DNA of 64,000 nucleotides from Paraliobacillus sp. PM-2 (GTDB taxonomy: Bacteria > Bacillota > Bacilli > Bacillales > Amphibacillaceae), in the NCBI RefSeq assembly GCF_001368815.1, contig NZ_CTEI01000001.1, positions 744,001 to 808,000 of the forward strand. Reading direction: 5' to 3'. The notes under the pieces were generated by a model, which was given only the letters and a program-made list of their open reading frames with translations, did no database searches and had not been told where the DNA came from. The translations under genes and the position numbers were made by a program. Positions 8,577 to 16,328 of the stretch are shown piece by piece. Position 1 is the stretch's first letter. Each line of letters starts with the position of its first letter.

Positions 8577-10058
8577 GTGCAAATGAAAAAAAGTTATCTC
8601 GCAATCATGCTTGTTGTAGCATTATTGATCGGGGCTGGTGGTACATATGTAACGATGCAATGGCTTGGATCAGCGGAAATAAATCAAACTGGTGACGGTA
8701 TCACAAACTTTGCTGATTTATCAGAACAAGATCAAGAAGCGATTATTAATGATGCTAGTAATTCGACCACGTTATCGAAAGTCATGCAAGCATATAGCCT
8801 TATTCAAGACAATTATTTAGAAAATGTGGACAAGGATACATTGATCGAGGGTGCAGTTCAAGGAATGCTTAAAACACTAGATGATCCCTATAGTGTTTAT
8901 ATGGATGCAGAAACGGTAAAAGAATTCAATCAACAAATTGAATCTTCTTTTGAGGGGATTGGCGCAGAAGTAAGTATGGTCGACGGAAAAGTTACTATTG
9001 TTGCACCGATAAAGGATTCCCCTGCAGAACGTGCTGGATTAAAACCAAATGATCAAATCCTAAAAGTAAACGGAGATAGTGTTGAAGGATTAGATTTATA
9101 TGAAGCTGTTTCAAAAATTCGAGGGAAGCAAGGAACAACCGTAACCTTAGAAATTGATCGTCCAGGTGTTACTGAACCATTAACGGTTGATCTTGTTCGA
9201 GACGATATACCACTAGAAACTGTTTATAGTGAAGTAAAAGAAGTAGAAGGTAAAAAACAGGGGATTATTGAAATTACATCATTCTCTGAAAAAACAGCTG
9301 ATCGTTTCGAAGAAGAATTAACGTATCTAGAGGATCAAGGCATCCAAGGACTAGTTATTGATGTGAGAGGCAACCCAGGCGGATTACTAACAGCAATAGA
9401 AGACATTTTGAAACATTTTGTAACAAAAGATCAACCTTATTTACAAATAGAAAATGGTGATGGCAAGAAAGAACGCCATGTTTCTAGTTTAGAGGAAGGA
9501 AAAGAATATCCGATTAGTGTACTTATTAACGAAGGAAGTGCTTCAGCATCAGAGATATTGGCAGTATCACTAAAAGAAGCGGCTAATGCAGAAGTGGTCG
9601 GTGTTACAAGCTATGGAAAAGGCACCGTTCAACAAACCATTCCAATGGGAGATGGAAGTACGATTAAGTTAACGCTATATAAATGGTTATCTCCTAAAGG
9701 CAATTGGATTCATGAAAAAGGGGTAGAACCAACAATCAAAGTGGAACAACCTGAATATTTTTATGCAAATCCAATTCAAGTAGAAGAAACGTTCACTTAT
9801 AATGATAGTGATGACAATATTGCTAATGCTCAAGTTATATTGAAAGGTTTAGGTTATGACCCTGGTCGTGAAGATGGTTATTTTAGTGAAAAAACAAAAG
9901 TAGCTATAAAAAATTATCAAAAAGACAATAAGTTAAAAGTATCAGGAGAATTAACTAATGAAACAGCTGAAAAACTTCAAACAAGTATTATAGAAAAAAT
10001 TCGTAGTGGAGAAGATGATTTGCAAAAAGATGCTGCACTTCAATCATTAGTAGATTAA
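8577..10058 (+). CDS. ctpB: Carboxy-terminal processing protease CtpB (S41)
   Basis: CtpB is a membrane-anchored serine protease of the tail-specific S41 family. In B. subtilis it works with SpoIVB to cut SpoIVFA and so release pro-sigma-K processing during sporulation. The protein has an N-terminal membrane anchor (about 7-27), a PDZ domain (about 95-180, with the GIGAEVS and SPAERAGLKPNDQIL motifs), the S41 core with Ser in GSASASEIL and Lys in YGKGTVQQ, and a C-terminal peptidoglycan-binding-like domain (about 415-475). The start is GTG 8577, 6 nt after GAGGTG; ATG 8583 is an alternative. A longer frame from 8508 lies across the terminator and is not credible. minJ follows, as in B. subtilis. 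Confidence 0.93.
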   Translation: MQMKKSYLAIMLVVALLIGAGGTYVTMQWLGSAEINQTGDGITNFADLSEQDQEAIINDASNSTTLSKVMQAYSLIQDNYLENVDKDTLIEGAVQGMLKTLDDPYSVYMDAETVKEFNQQIESSFEGIGAEVSMVDGKVTIVAPIKDSPAERAGLKPNDQILKVNGDSVEGLDLYEAVSKIRGKQGTTVTLEIDRPGVTEPLTVDLVRDDIPLETVYSEVKEVEGKKQGIIEITSFSEKTADRFEEELTYLEDQGIQGLVIDVRGNPGGLLTAIEDILKHFVTKDQPYLQIENGDGKKERHVSSLEEGKEYPISVLINEGSASASEILAVSLKEAANAEVVGVTSYGKGTVQQTIPMGDGSTIKLTLYKWLSPKGNWIHEKGVEPTIKVEQPEYFYANPIQVEETFTYNDSDDNIANAQVILKGLGYDPGREDGYFSEKTKVAIKNYQKDNKLKVSGELTNETAEKLQTSIIEKIRSGEDDLQKDAALQSLVD

Positions 10059-10070
10059 GAATAGATACAA

Positions 10071-10102
10071 AAATTGATCCACAGTACGATGTGGATCAAT
10101 TT
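10071..10102 (+). terminator. Intrinsic terminator after ctpB
   Basis: A 13-bp perfect stem (10071-10083 with 10090-10102) ending in TTTATTTAG. Confidence 0.75.
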
Positions 10103-10171
10103 ATTTAGTAAGCAGGAATTTTATTAAAAAGATCGAATATAGGAATAACGTATTAAATAGAAGGCGAGTGG

Positions 10172-11362
10172 ATGAAAATGGATGTATGGTTAATGGAAAT
10201 AGCTAAAGGAATCGGAAGGTTTTTTTTCAATCCACTTTTTTATTGTTTTTTCATCATAATACTTTTCACTTCATTAAAACGGATAAAAAAAGAACGGAAG
10301 ATGTTTGGTTCAAAAATATTTGATGTGTTTGATGAAGTTCGGTATACATGGAAATCTTCTTTGCTTTTCAGTTTAATTACTACTATATTAACAGTTGGAC
10401 TTGGTGTATCATTTACATATACAATTGTAGGTGCATTGTCTGTTATTACGCTTTTATCATTAATAATCAATAGATTTACATGGCTATCTGCTGCATATAC
10501 CTTTGGATTTTCTTATTTACTTTTATTGTTAACACCATATTATATGGACTATCTCCCTTTCCAAATAGAACGAACAATAGAAAATAACCAATGGGTAATG
10601 TTTACTACTTTGATGGGGCTATTTTTATTATATGAGTCGTACATGATGCTGAAAATACAACAAAATGAAACCTTTCCAGAACGCATTAAAGGTACTAGAG
10701 GAAAATATATTGGTCAACATCGACTGAAAAAGGCAACACTAATACCACTTGTTACGCTATTACCAATAGGTGAACTTACTCCTCTTACAGAATGGTGGCC
10801 AATGATTCCAATAGGTAATCAGCAATTTGGATTAATTTTCTTCCCAGTGGTGATTGGTTTTGAACAAGTTATACGCGGCATGTTACCTAAAAAAGCGTTA
10901 CATGGCTTAGCTCAATCATTACTCATATTAAGTTTTATTGTAATGGGTACTGCGATTGCCGGTTATTACTTACCAATTTTCACATTGATCAGTGTTGTTA
11001 TTGCACTTATTGGGCGAGAATGGTTATCCATTCGTTTTAGAATGAAAGATCGTCAAAAAGGTCCCTTTTTCACACCGGAAGAAAACGGATTACGTATTTT
11101 ATCTGTTATACCAACTACACCAGCCGATGAGATCGGACTACAAGTAGGAGAAAAAATCACAAAAGTAAATGGGCGTAGTGTTCATTCAGAACAGGAGTTT
11201 TATGAAGCTTTACAATTAAATTCAGCCCACTGTAAACTGGACGTTTTAGATGAACGTGGAGAAATTAGATTTGTTCAACGCGCATTATACCAAGGCGAGC
11301 ATTATGAACTTGGAATTATTTTTTGTACACAACCTTCATCTGATTTAGCTGAGGCAAGGTAA
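10172..11362 (+). CDS. minJ: PDZ-domain membrane protein, MinJ type
   Basis: MinJ bridges DivIVA and MinD at cell poles and division sites and keeps the Min system in place. This 396-residue protein has about six to eight hydrophobic segments between residues 15 and 285, then a soluble PDZ domain (about 305-385) with the marker segment ILSVIPTTPADEIGLQVGEKI. That layout and the position right after ctpB match minJ (yvjD) of B. subtilis. The start ATG 10172 gives MKMDVW; an in-frame ATG at 10178 is equally possible. The sequence itself shows only membrane topology and PDZ; the Min role is inferred from family and synteny. Confidence 0.82.
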   Translation: MKMDVWLMEIAKGIGRFFFNPLFYCFFIIILFTSLKRIKKERKMFGSKIFDVFDEVRYTWKSSLLFSLITTILTVGLGVSFTYTIVGALSVITLLSLIINRFTWLSAAYTFGFSYLLLLLTPYYMDYLPFQIERTIENNQWVMFTTLMGLFLLYESYMMLKIQQNETFPERIKGTRGKYIGQHRLKKATLIPLVTLLPIGELTPLTEWWPMIPIGNQQFGLIFFPVVIGFEQVIRGMLPKKALHGLAQSLLILSFIVMGTAIAGYYLPIFTLISVVIALIGREWLSIRFRMKDRQKGPFFTPEENGLRILSVIPTTPADEIGLQVGEKITKVNGRSVHSEQEFYEALQLNSAHCKLDVLDERGEIRFVQRALYQGEHYELGIIFCTQPSSDLAEAR

Positions 11363-11469
11363 AAATGAAACTTGTTGAAAGTGCATTTTTACAATAATTA
11401 CATTAAATCTTCAAACTTTTATTAGATACTCATGATATACTAAGTAAAGGTCGAAAAAACAACGGTTTA

Positions 11470-11508
11470 AATAACAGCCAGGGCTTTATCCTCGGCTGTT
11501 ATTTTATT
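11470..11508 (+). terminator. Intrinsic terminator after minJ
   Basis: AATAACAGCC (11470-11479) pairs perfectly with GGCTGTTATT (11494-11503), followed by a T-rich run. Confidence 0.8.
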
Positions 11509-11552
11509 TTATAAAATATACAGTTTGAAAAAACTTAACTGATTTATAGAAA

Positions 11553-11573
11553 TGTTTACTAAAAATGTTTACT
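11553..11573 (+). promoter_or_regulatory. Tandem TGTTTACT boxes upstream of the LacI-type gene
   Basis: Two direct TGTTTACT copies at 11553-11560 and 11566-11573, start to start 13 nt apart, the second abutting the -35 element. The same octamer recurs at 12817 (reverse) and 12944 in front of the transport genes, so it is a candidate binding site of the local regulator. Confidence 0.5.
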
Positions 11574-11601
11574 TTGTGACATTTTTCTTATACTATATAT
11601 A
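11574..11601 (+). promoter_or_regulatory. Promoter candidate for the LacI-type regulator
   Basis: TTGTGA (11574-11579), 16-nt spacer, TATATA (11596-11601), 30 nt before the start codon. Confidence 0.5.
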
Positions 11602-11631
11602 TAGAAAGAAGACAGAAGGGAAGGGGATTAA

Positions 11632-12633
11632 ATGGTCACTATACGTGATATAGCCCAAAAGTCTAGTTTTTCCATTGCAACGGTTTCCAGAGTGCTCAAC
11701 AATGACTCTAGTTTATCTGTTAGTGATGACACTAGAGATAAAATAAAAGCGGTTGCAAAAGAATTGGGATACAAGAAAAAACAGGAAGCTACTCAGCTAA
11801 CAAAAATCGCTTTCCTATATTGGATATCCAATGAAGAAGAGCTAGAGGATGTTTTTTTTAAAGGCATCAGAACGGAACTTGAAAAGCAAGCAAAACAGCG
11901 AAAAATTGAAATCATTCGTTATAATATAAATGAAGGTATTGAAAAGGTAGCTAAGAATACAAATGCATTCATTGCAATAGGGAAATTATCTAACCGAGAA
12001 ATAAAATACTTAGAACAAATAACACCTCATGGCGTATTTTTAAATTCAAATAGAGATCCTGAAAATTTAGATGCTGTACTCCCCGATTTAAAACGGATGA
12101 CAGAGTCTATGATTCAATTTTTTGAGCAGGTTGGATACCAACGCATTGGTATGATTAGTGCTAAAGATTATGATGTAGAAACAAATACAGAGCTTCTTGA
12201 TCTTAGAGAAGCCACGTTTAGAAATTACCAGTGTTCTCGTAATAAGCTTAGAGAAGAGGATATTTTGACTGTTCCAGTAAGTACTGTCAAGAATGGCTAT
12301 AAAGTGGCGATGAAAGCAATAGAGGAAATGGGTGATAACTTACCTGAAGCTTTTTGTTGTGCAACCGATCCACTAGCAATTGGAGCTCTTCAAGCTTTTA
12401 ATGAAATGCAAATACCAATTCCGCAAAGAGTTGCATTTTTTAGTATTAATAATATTAATGTAACCAAATACGTTTCTCCGCCATTAACAACATTTCATAT
12501 CGATATCCCTACTATTTGTGAAACAGGATTGGATCTTTTAGAAGAAAGATTAATAAAAAATAGAACAATAGCGAAGACAGTTTATGTACAAGGTAAACCG
12601 ATTTTTCGTAAGAGTACTCCAGCAAAAGATTAA
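11632..12633 (+). CDS. LacI/GalR-family transcription regulator
   Basis: A 333-residue repressor-type protein. Residues 1-50 hold the LacI helix-turn-helix and hinge (TIRDIAQKSSFSIATVSRVLNN), which binds palindromic operators; residues about 60-330 form the periplasmic-binding-like sugar sensor domain. The start is ATG 11632 behind GAAGGGAAGGGG. It has its own promoter and terminator and precedes the binding protein, permeases and glycosidases that it most likely controls. The family includes GanR and LacR regulators of galactoside genes, but the effector cannot be read from the sequence. TGTTTACT-type repeats in front of both this gene and the transport operon are candidate binding sites and suggest autoregulation. 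Confidence 0.92.
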   Translation: MVTIRDIAQKSSFSIATVSRVLNNDSSLSVSDDTRDKIKAVAKELGYKKKQEATQLTKIAFLYWISNEEELEDVFFKGIRTELEKQAKQRKIEIIRYNINEGIEKVAKNTNAFIAIGKLSNREIKYLEQITPHGVFLNSNRDPENLDAVLPDLKRMTESMIQFFEQVGYQRIGMISAKDYDVETNTELLDLREATFRNYQCSRNKLREEDILTVPVSTVKNGYKVAMKAIEEMGDNLPEAFCCATDPLAIGALQAFNEMQIPIPQRVAFFSINNINVTKYVSPPLTTFHIDIPTICETGLDLLEERLIKNRTIAKTVYVQGKPIFRKSTPAKD

Positions 12634-12660
12634 AAAACGAGCATTATGCTCGTTTTTTTA
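12632..12660 (+). terminator. Intrinsic terminator after the LacI-type gene
   Basis: Perfect hairpin AACGAGCAT/ATGCTCGTT with a T7 run. Confidence 0.9.
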
Positions 12661-12739
12661 TTTTAACAAAAACAAGGCTGCTGCTTAGTTCATGATTAGA
12701 CACCATAAAATAGTAAAAAAATTTAGTAAAATTTAATCT

Positions 12740-12753
12740 ATAAAGCGTTTACA
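12740..12753 (-). promoter_or_regulatory. cre-like site over the sugar operon promoter
   Basis: Read on the minus strand, TGTAAACGCTTTAT matches 13 of 14 positions of the catabolite-responsive element TGWAARCGYTWNCW. It covers the -35 element of the promoter at 12748-12776, so CcpA bound here should block initiation when preferred sugars are present. Confidence 0.7.
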
Positions 12754-12776
12754 TTTTTAATTAACGATGATATAAT
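12748..12776 (+). promoter_or_regulatory. Sigma-A promoter of the sugar uptake operon
   Basis: TTTACA (12748-12753), 17-nt spacer, TATAAT (12771-12776). The transcript would start near 12783, about 300 nt before the binding-protein gene. Confidence 0.75.
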
Positions 12777-12783
12777 TTATTTA

Positions 12784-13082
12784 GTAAAAAATAAATAAAA
12801 AAAGGATATGTTTTTAAGTAAACAAATATTTTATTTTAACTAATTTTAAGTAGGGGATTTGCTATAGACTTAGATATTAGCAAAAGAATTGTTTTCAACA
12901 TTGGTTTAATACATATTTAAATGTTGAAAGGCTGTCAAATCAATGTTTACTAAAAAGACTAATATCCAAATGTTGAAACTTGGAGGTGTTTATTAATATT
13001 TTTAACAAATATGATTGATTATGTCGTTTGTTTGTTTTAAAGCACTTTTTTAGCTAAATATCAAAACAGAGGTGATGAATTC
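12784..13082 (+). other. Long leader of the sugar operon
   Basis: About 300 nt without a convincing gene. It holds an AGTAAACA box (12817-12824), a TGTTTACT box (12944-12951), TTTCAACATT (12893-12902) and two copies of its complement AATGTTGAAA (12920-12929, 12969-12978). The first arm can pair with either copy. A strong but orphan ribosome-binding-like GGAGGTG lies at 12982-12988 with no ATG, GTG or TTG start at a proper distance. Confidence 0.5.
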
Positions 13083-14405
13083 ATGCGTAAAATAACTTAT
13101 TTCTTATTTATTCTTTTTTTAGCAATAATACTTTCAGCTTGCTCAGACGATAAGGGTTCAACTAATGGCAGCGCCGAATTAGATATAAAAGATCCAGAAA
13201 ACTTCGATTTTGAAACAGAAGGTTTGCCCGAATATAACAAGGAAATTGCTGAGTTAGAAGATAGAACTTTAGATGTTTGGTTAGCATCAGACTTTGCTGA
13301 TCAGCCATCAATCAAGGATGCTGTAGCGCAATTTGAAAGTGTTTATCCAAATGTTGATGTTAATGTTGTAGGTTATCCTTGGGAAGATATATTTGATCAG
13401 ACCAGAAAAGCTGTAGGTGGTGGAAATCCTCCAGATTTAGTTCATGGTACAGGTATGATTGAAGGTGCTGAAGGCGTGGCAGAACCTCTTGATGACTTAT
13501 GGAATAAATGGGGCAAAGAGGATGAATTCCTAAAAGGTGCAATTGATTTAGCAAGTTATGAAGGTACAAAGTATGGCGTTCCTATAGAAATAAATACTAC
13601 TTTTTATTTCTATGATAAGGAAAAATTTGAAGAAGAAAATGTGGAAGTTCCTGAGTCATTTGAAGATTTAAGTAATATATCAAATGAATTAACAACAGAT
13701 AATCAATATGGCTTTGTAACTGTAGCTAATAGTTGGGCTATCTACGGATTTATTGTTTCACAAGGTGGAAACATTGTAGAAATACATGAGGATGGTTCTA
13801 CTTCTCCATCACTAAATAATGATCAAGTAGTTAAGATCATTGAAGAATATACGAATATGGCGAAGGAAGATCGTTCATCACCAATCCCTCCTCCGCAAAA
13901 AAGACAAGTAGATAACCCAATTGCAATGTTTGGTTCAGGTAGAGCAGCTTCTTTTGTTAGTGGACCTTGGGATTTAAGTTTGCTTAAAGAACAATTTCCA
14001 GAGAAATATGAGAACTTAGGAACGGCAATGATACCAGGAAATGGGGAAGGTTCTGTTGCTGGTGGAGGAAGTTTATATGTACCTACTGGCTCAGACGATA
14101 AAGAAGCATCATTTGAATTGATGAAATGGTTTGTTTCAGATAAATATGCGATGCGAATGGCAGAAGAAATGGGTAGAACACCTGTAAAGGCTGATTTATA
14201 TGATTCAGATTTATTTAATGATCCTTTATTGCAACCGTTTATTGAAACTTTAGATAATGCAAAGGCTTTTCCTATTGTTAATCAGGAAGTAGTAGATATT
14301 TTCAATAGTGCGATTAGAGACATCTTTGATGGGGATGATGCAGAGACAAGACTAAATCAAGCCCAAAAAGAAGCAAAAGATGCAATAAAACGAGCAGAAG
14401 GATAA
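13083..14405 (+). CDS. Sugar ABC transporter substrate-binding lipoprotein
   Basis: A 440-residue extracellular solute-binding protein of the family-1 (MalE/GanS-like) type that captures an oligosaccharide and hands it to the membrane permeases. Residues 1-19 are a lipoprotein signal with lipobox LSAC and lipidated Cys20, followed by an acidic linker. The mature part has the typical alternation of binding-protein motifs (DLVHGTGMIEG, GVPIEINTTFYFYDKE, FGSGRAASFVSGPWDL, ASFELMKWFVSD). The start is ATG 13083 behind AGAGGTGATG. It leads an operon with two permeases and glycosidases. The ligand is probably a galactose-containing oligosaccharide, inferred only from the GH42 and GH2 enzymes downstream. 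Confidence 0.93.
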   Translation: MRKITYFLFILFLAIILSACSDDKGSTNGSAELDIKDPENFDFETEGLPEYNKEIAELEDRTLDVWLASDFADQPSIKDAVAQFESVYPNVDVNVVGYPWEDIFDQTRKAVGGGNPPDLVHGTGMIEGAEGVAEPLDDLWNKWGKEDEFLKGAIDLASYEGTKYGVPIEINTTFYFYDKEKFEEENVEVPESFEDLSNISNELTTDNQYGFVTVANSWAIYGFIVSQGGNIVEIHEDGSTSPSLNNDQVVKIIEEYTNMAKEDRSSPIPPPQKRQVDNPIAMFGSGRAASFVSGPWDLSLLKEQFPEKYENLGTAMIPGNGEGSVAGGGSLYVPTGSDDKEASFELMKWFVSDKYAMRMAEEMGRTPVKADLYDSDLFNDPLLQPFIETLDNAKAFPIVNQEVVDIFNSAIRDIFDGDDAETRLNQAQKEAKDAIKRAEG

Positions 14406-14431
14406 ACAGCATTTACACATCAGTAATTAAC

Positions 14432-14458
14432 AGATCTCCTATTTATTTCTGGAGATCT
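14432..14458 (+). terminator. Stem-loop between binding protein and permease genes
   Basis: AGATCTCC (14432-14439) pairs with GGAGATCT (14451-14458). There is no T-run. Such hairpins after binding-protein genes often stabilise the upstream message, so that binding protein outnumbers permease. Confidence 0.5.
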
Positions 14459-14500
14459 CTTAATTACTAGTTTTGTAAGAAAAGGGAGGTAAATCTAGTT

Positions 14501-15403
14501 ATGAATAAGTCAACAGCATCGCTTGCATCCAACAATAAAGGAAAATGGAAAGATTATTTCACATCTTATTTATTTGCTTTACCAGCTTTACTCTTTTTAT
14601 TTGTTTTTATTTTTGTTCCTATATTGTATGTAGGTTATTTAAGTTTTCATAAATATCAATTACCTGGTGAGCCAATATTTATAGGATTAGAGAATTACAC
14701 CAGGGTCTTACAAGATGAAGTCTTTCTTAAAAGTATTTTCAACACAATCGTTTATACGATTTCCTCGGTGACACTCGCAGTATTACTTGCATTAGTTGTT
14801 GCCTACTTACTAAATAGAATGTTTAAAGGGAAGAAATTCTATAAAGTATTCTATTTCTTACCAACCGTTACATCAGAAGTAATTATAGCAATGATCTTCT
14901 TCTGGATGTTTGATCATAACTTAGGGGTTATAAATTATACATTAACAGCGCTCGGTATACCTGATCCCCCTGCATGGTTATTAGATCCTTTCTGGGCGAT
15001 GGTCATCTTAATCATGGTTGGAACATGGCGAGGTGTATCTTATAATATTCCCATTTTATTATCAGCTTTAGAAAGTGTACCTAGATCACTCTATGAAGCT
15101 GCTGACTTAGATGGTGCAACAGATTTTCACAAATTCTTTAAGATAAGTATTCCTAGTGTAAAACCAATGATTCTTTATAGTGTTGTAATGGGGATTATCG
15201 GGTCGTTTCAAGTAGTAGCTATTGTCGATGTATTAACAGATGGTGGCCCCAAAAATAGTACACTTGTTTCTTTAAAATATATCTGGCAACAAGCCTTTGA
15301 ATTTAACTATATTGGTTATGGTGCAACATTGTCCTTGGCTTTACTTCCTATATTAATTATCGGTACAGGTTTAGCATTTAAAATATCTGCAAGGGGGGAT
15401 TAA
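14501..15403 (+). CDS. Sugar ABC transporter permease, MalF/GanP type
   Basis: First of two membrane subunits of a carbohydrate uptake-1 transporter. The 300-residue protein has about six membrane helices, the first at about 23-45, and the cytoplasmic EAA loop (YEAADLDGATDFHKFFKISIP, residues about 199-219) that docks the ATPase. The start is ATG 14501 behind AAGGGAGGTAAA. It is followed after 2 nt by the partner permease. No ATPase gene lies in this locus; Bacillus sugar importers of this type share a general ATPase such as MsmX encoded elsewhere. Confidence 0.93.
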   Translation: MNKSTASLASNNKGKWKDYFTSYLFALPALLFLFVFIFVPILYVGYLSFHKYQLPGEPIFIGLENYTRVLQDEVFLKSIFNTIVYTISSVTLAVLLALVVAYLLNRMFKGKKFYKVFYFLPTVTSEVIIAMIFFWMFDHNLGVINYTLTALGIPDPPAWLLDPFWAMVILIMVGTWRGVSYNIPILLSALESVPRSLYEAADLDGATDFHKFFKISIPSVKPMILYSVVMGIIGSFQVVAIVDVLTDGGPKNSTLVSLKYIWQQAFEFNYIGYGATLSLALLPILIIGTGLAFKISARGD

Positions 15404-15405
15404 AC

Positions 15406-16242
15406 GTGGGAAAAAAAATATTGTTCTACATAACGATTACTATCATATTACTACTATTCGTTGTTCCATATTTATGGATGTTTTTAACTAGTTTTAAAAC
15501 GATACCTGAAGTGATGTCCTATCCACCAAAATTTCTTCCAGGTAGTTTAAATTTAGATAACTTTATTCAAATATTAGAAGGTTCGATTATCCCAAGATCG
15601 TTATTAAACTCACTTATTGTTGCAACAGTAGGTGCGTCATTAAATGTTATTTTTGGCTCACTAGCAGCATTTGCTTTTGCTAGATTAGAATTTCCAGGAA
15701 GGGATATTCTCTTTAAAATTGTATTAGGAACGATGATGATACCAGCTGGATTATTAGTTGTTCCGTTGTTCTCTATGATGAAAAATGTACCTTTTTTTGG
15801 ACCAGATGGTTTGTTAGATACGTATCCTGCACTAATTCTTCCTGGTGCAGTAACTGGCTTTGGAATCTTCTTAATCCGCCAATATCTGTATTCGATTCCA
15901 AAAGAATTAGATGAACAGGCCCGAATTGATGGATGTAATAAGTTTCAAATTTATTTTAAAATTATTCTCCCACTTTGTAAGCCGGCAATAGTACTTGTTT
16001 TTATCTTTAGTTTTTTAAATCATTGGAATGAATATTTATGGCATTTAACAGCAGTTAACTCAGAGAAAATGTTTACATTACAGATTGCATTAAAGACATT
16101 CCAAACGCAATATAGTATCAATTGGCCATTGATTATGGCTGGAGCATCTGTAGCAGCCATGCCGATGATTTTACTTTACTTCTTTTTATCGGACACCTTC
16201 GAAAAAGGCTTGGGTGGTGTAGGTACAGGAACAAAAGGCTAA
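15406..16242 (+). CDS. Sugar ABC transporter permease, MalG/GanQ type
   Basis: Second membrane subunit, 278 residues with about six helices and the EAA loop (DEQARIDGCNKFQIYFKIILP, residues about 167-187). The start is GTG 15406, behind AAGGGGGGAT, only 2 nt after the stop of the first permease. The pair forms the membrane pore of the importer that works with the upstream binding protein. Confidence 0.93.
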   Translation: MGKKILFYITITIILLLFVVPYLWMFLTSFKTIPEVMSYPPKFLPGSLNLDNFIQILEGSIIPRSLLNSLIVATVGASLNVIFGSLAAFAFARLEFPGRDILFKIVLGTMMIPAGLLVVPLFSMMKNVPFFGPDGLLDTYPALILPGAVTGFGIFLIRQYLYSIPKELDEQARIDGCNKFQIYFKIILPLCKPAIVLVFIFSFLNHWNEYLWHLTAVNSEKMFTLQIALKTFQTQYSINWPLIMAGASVAAMPMILLYFFLSDTFEKGLGGVGTGTKG

Positions 16243-16328
16243 ATCAAGCATGTTGTTTCGCATGGACTAATGGAAACTTATTACCTGCAGTTTAACTAAT
16301 CGTTAGGGAATGTTGAAAGGAGATTACA

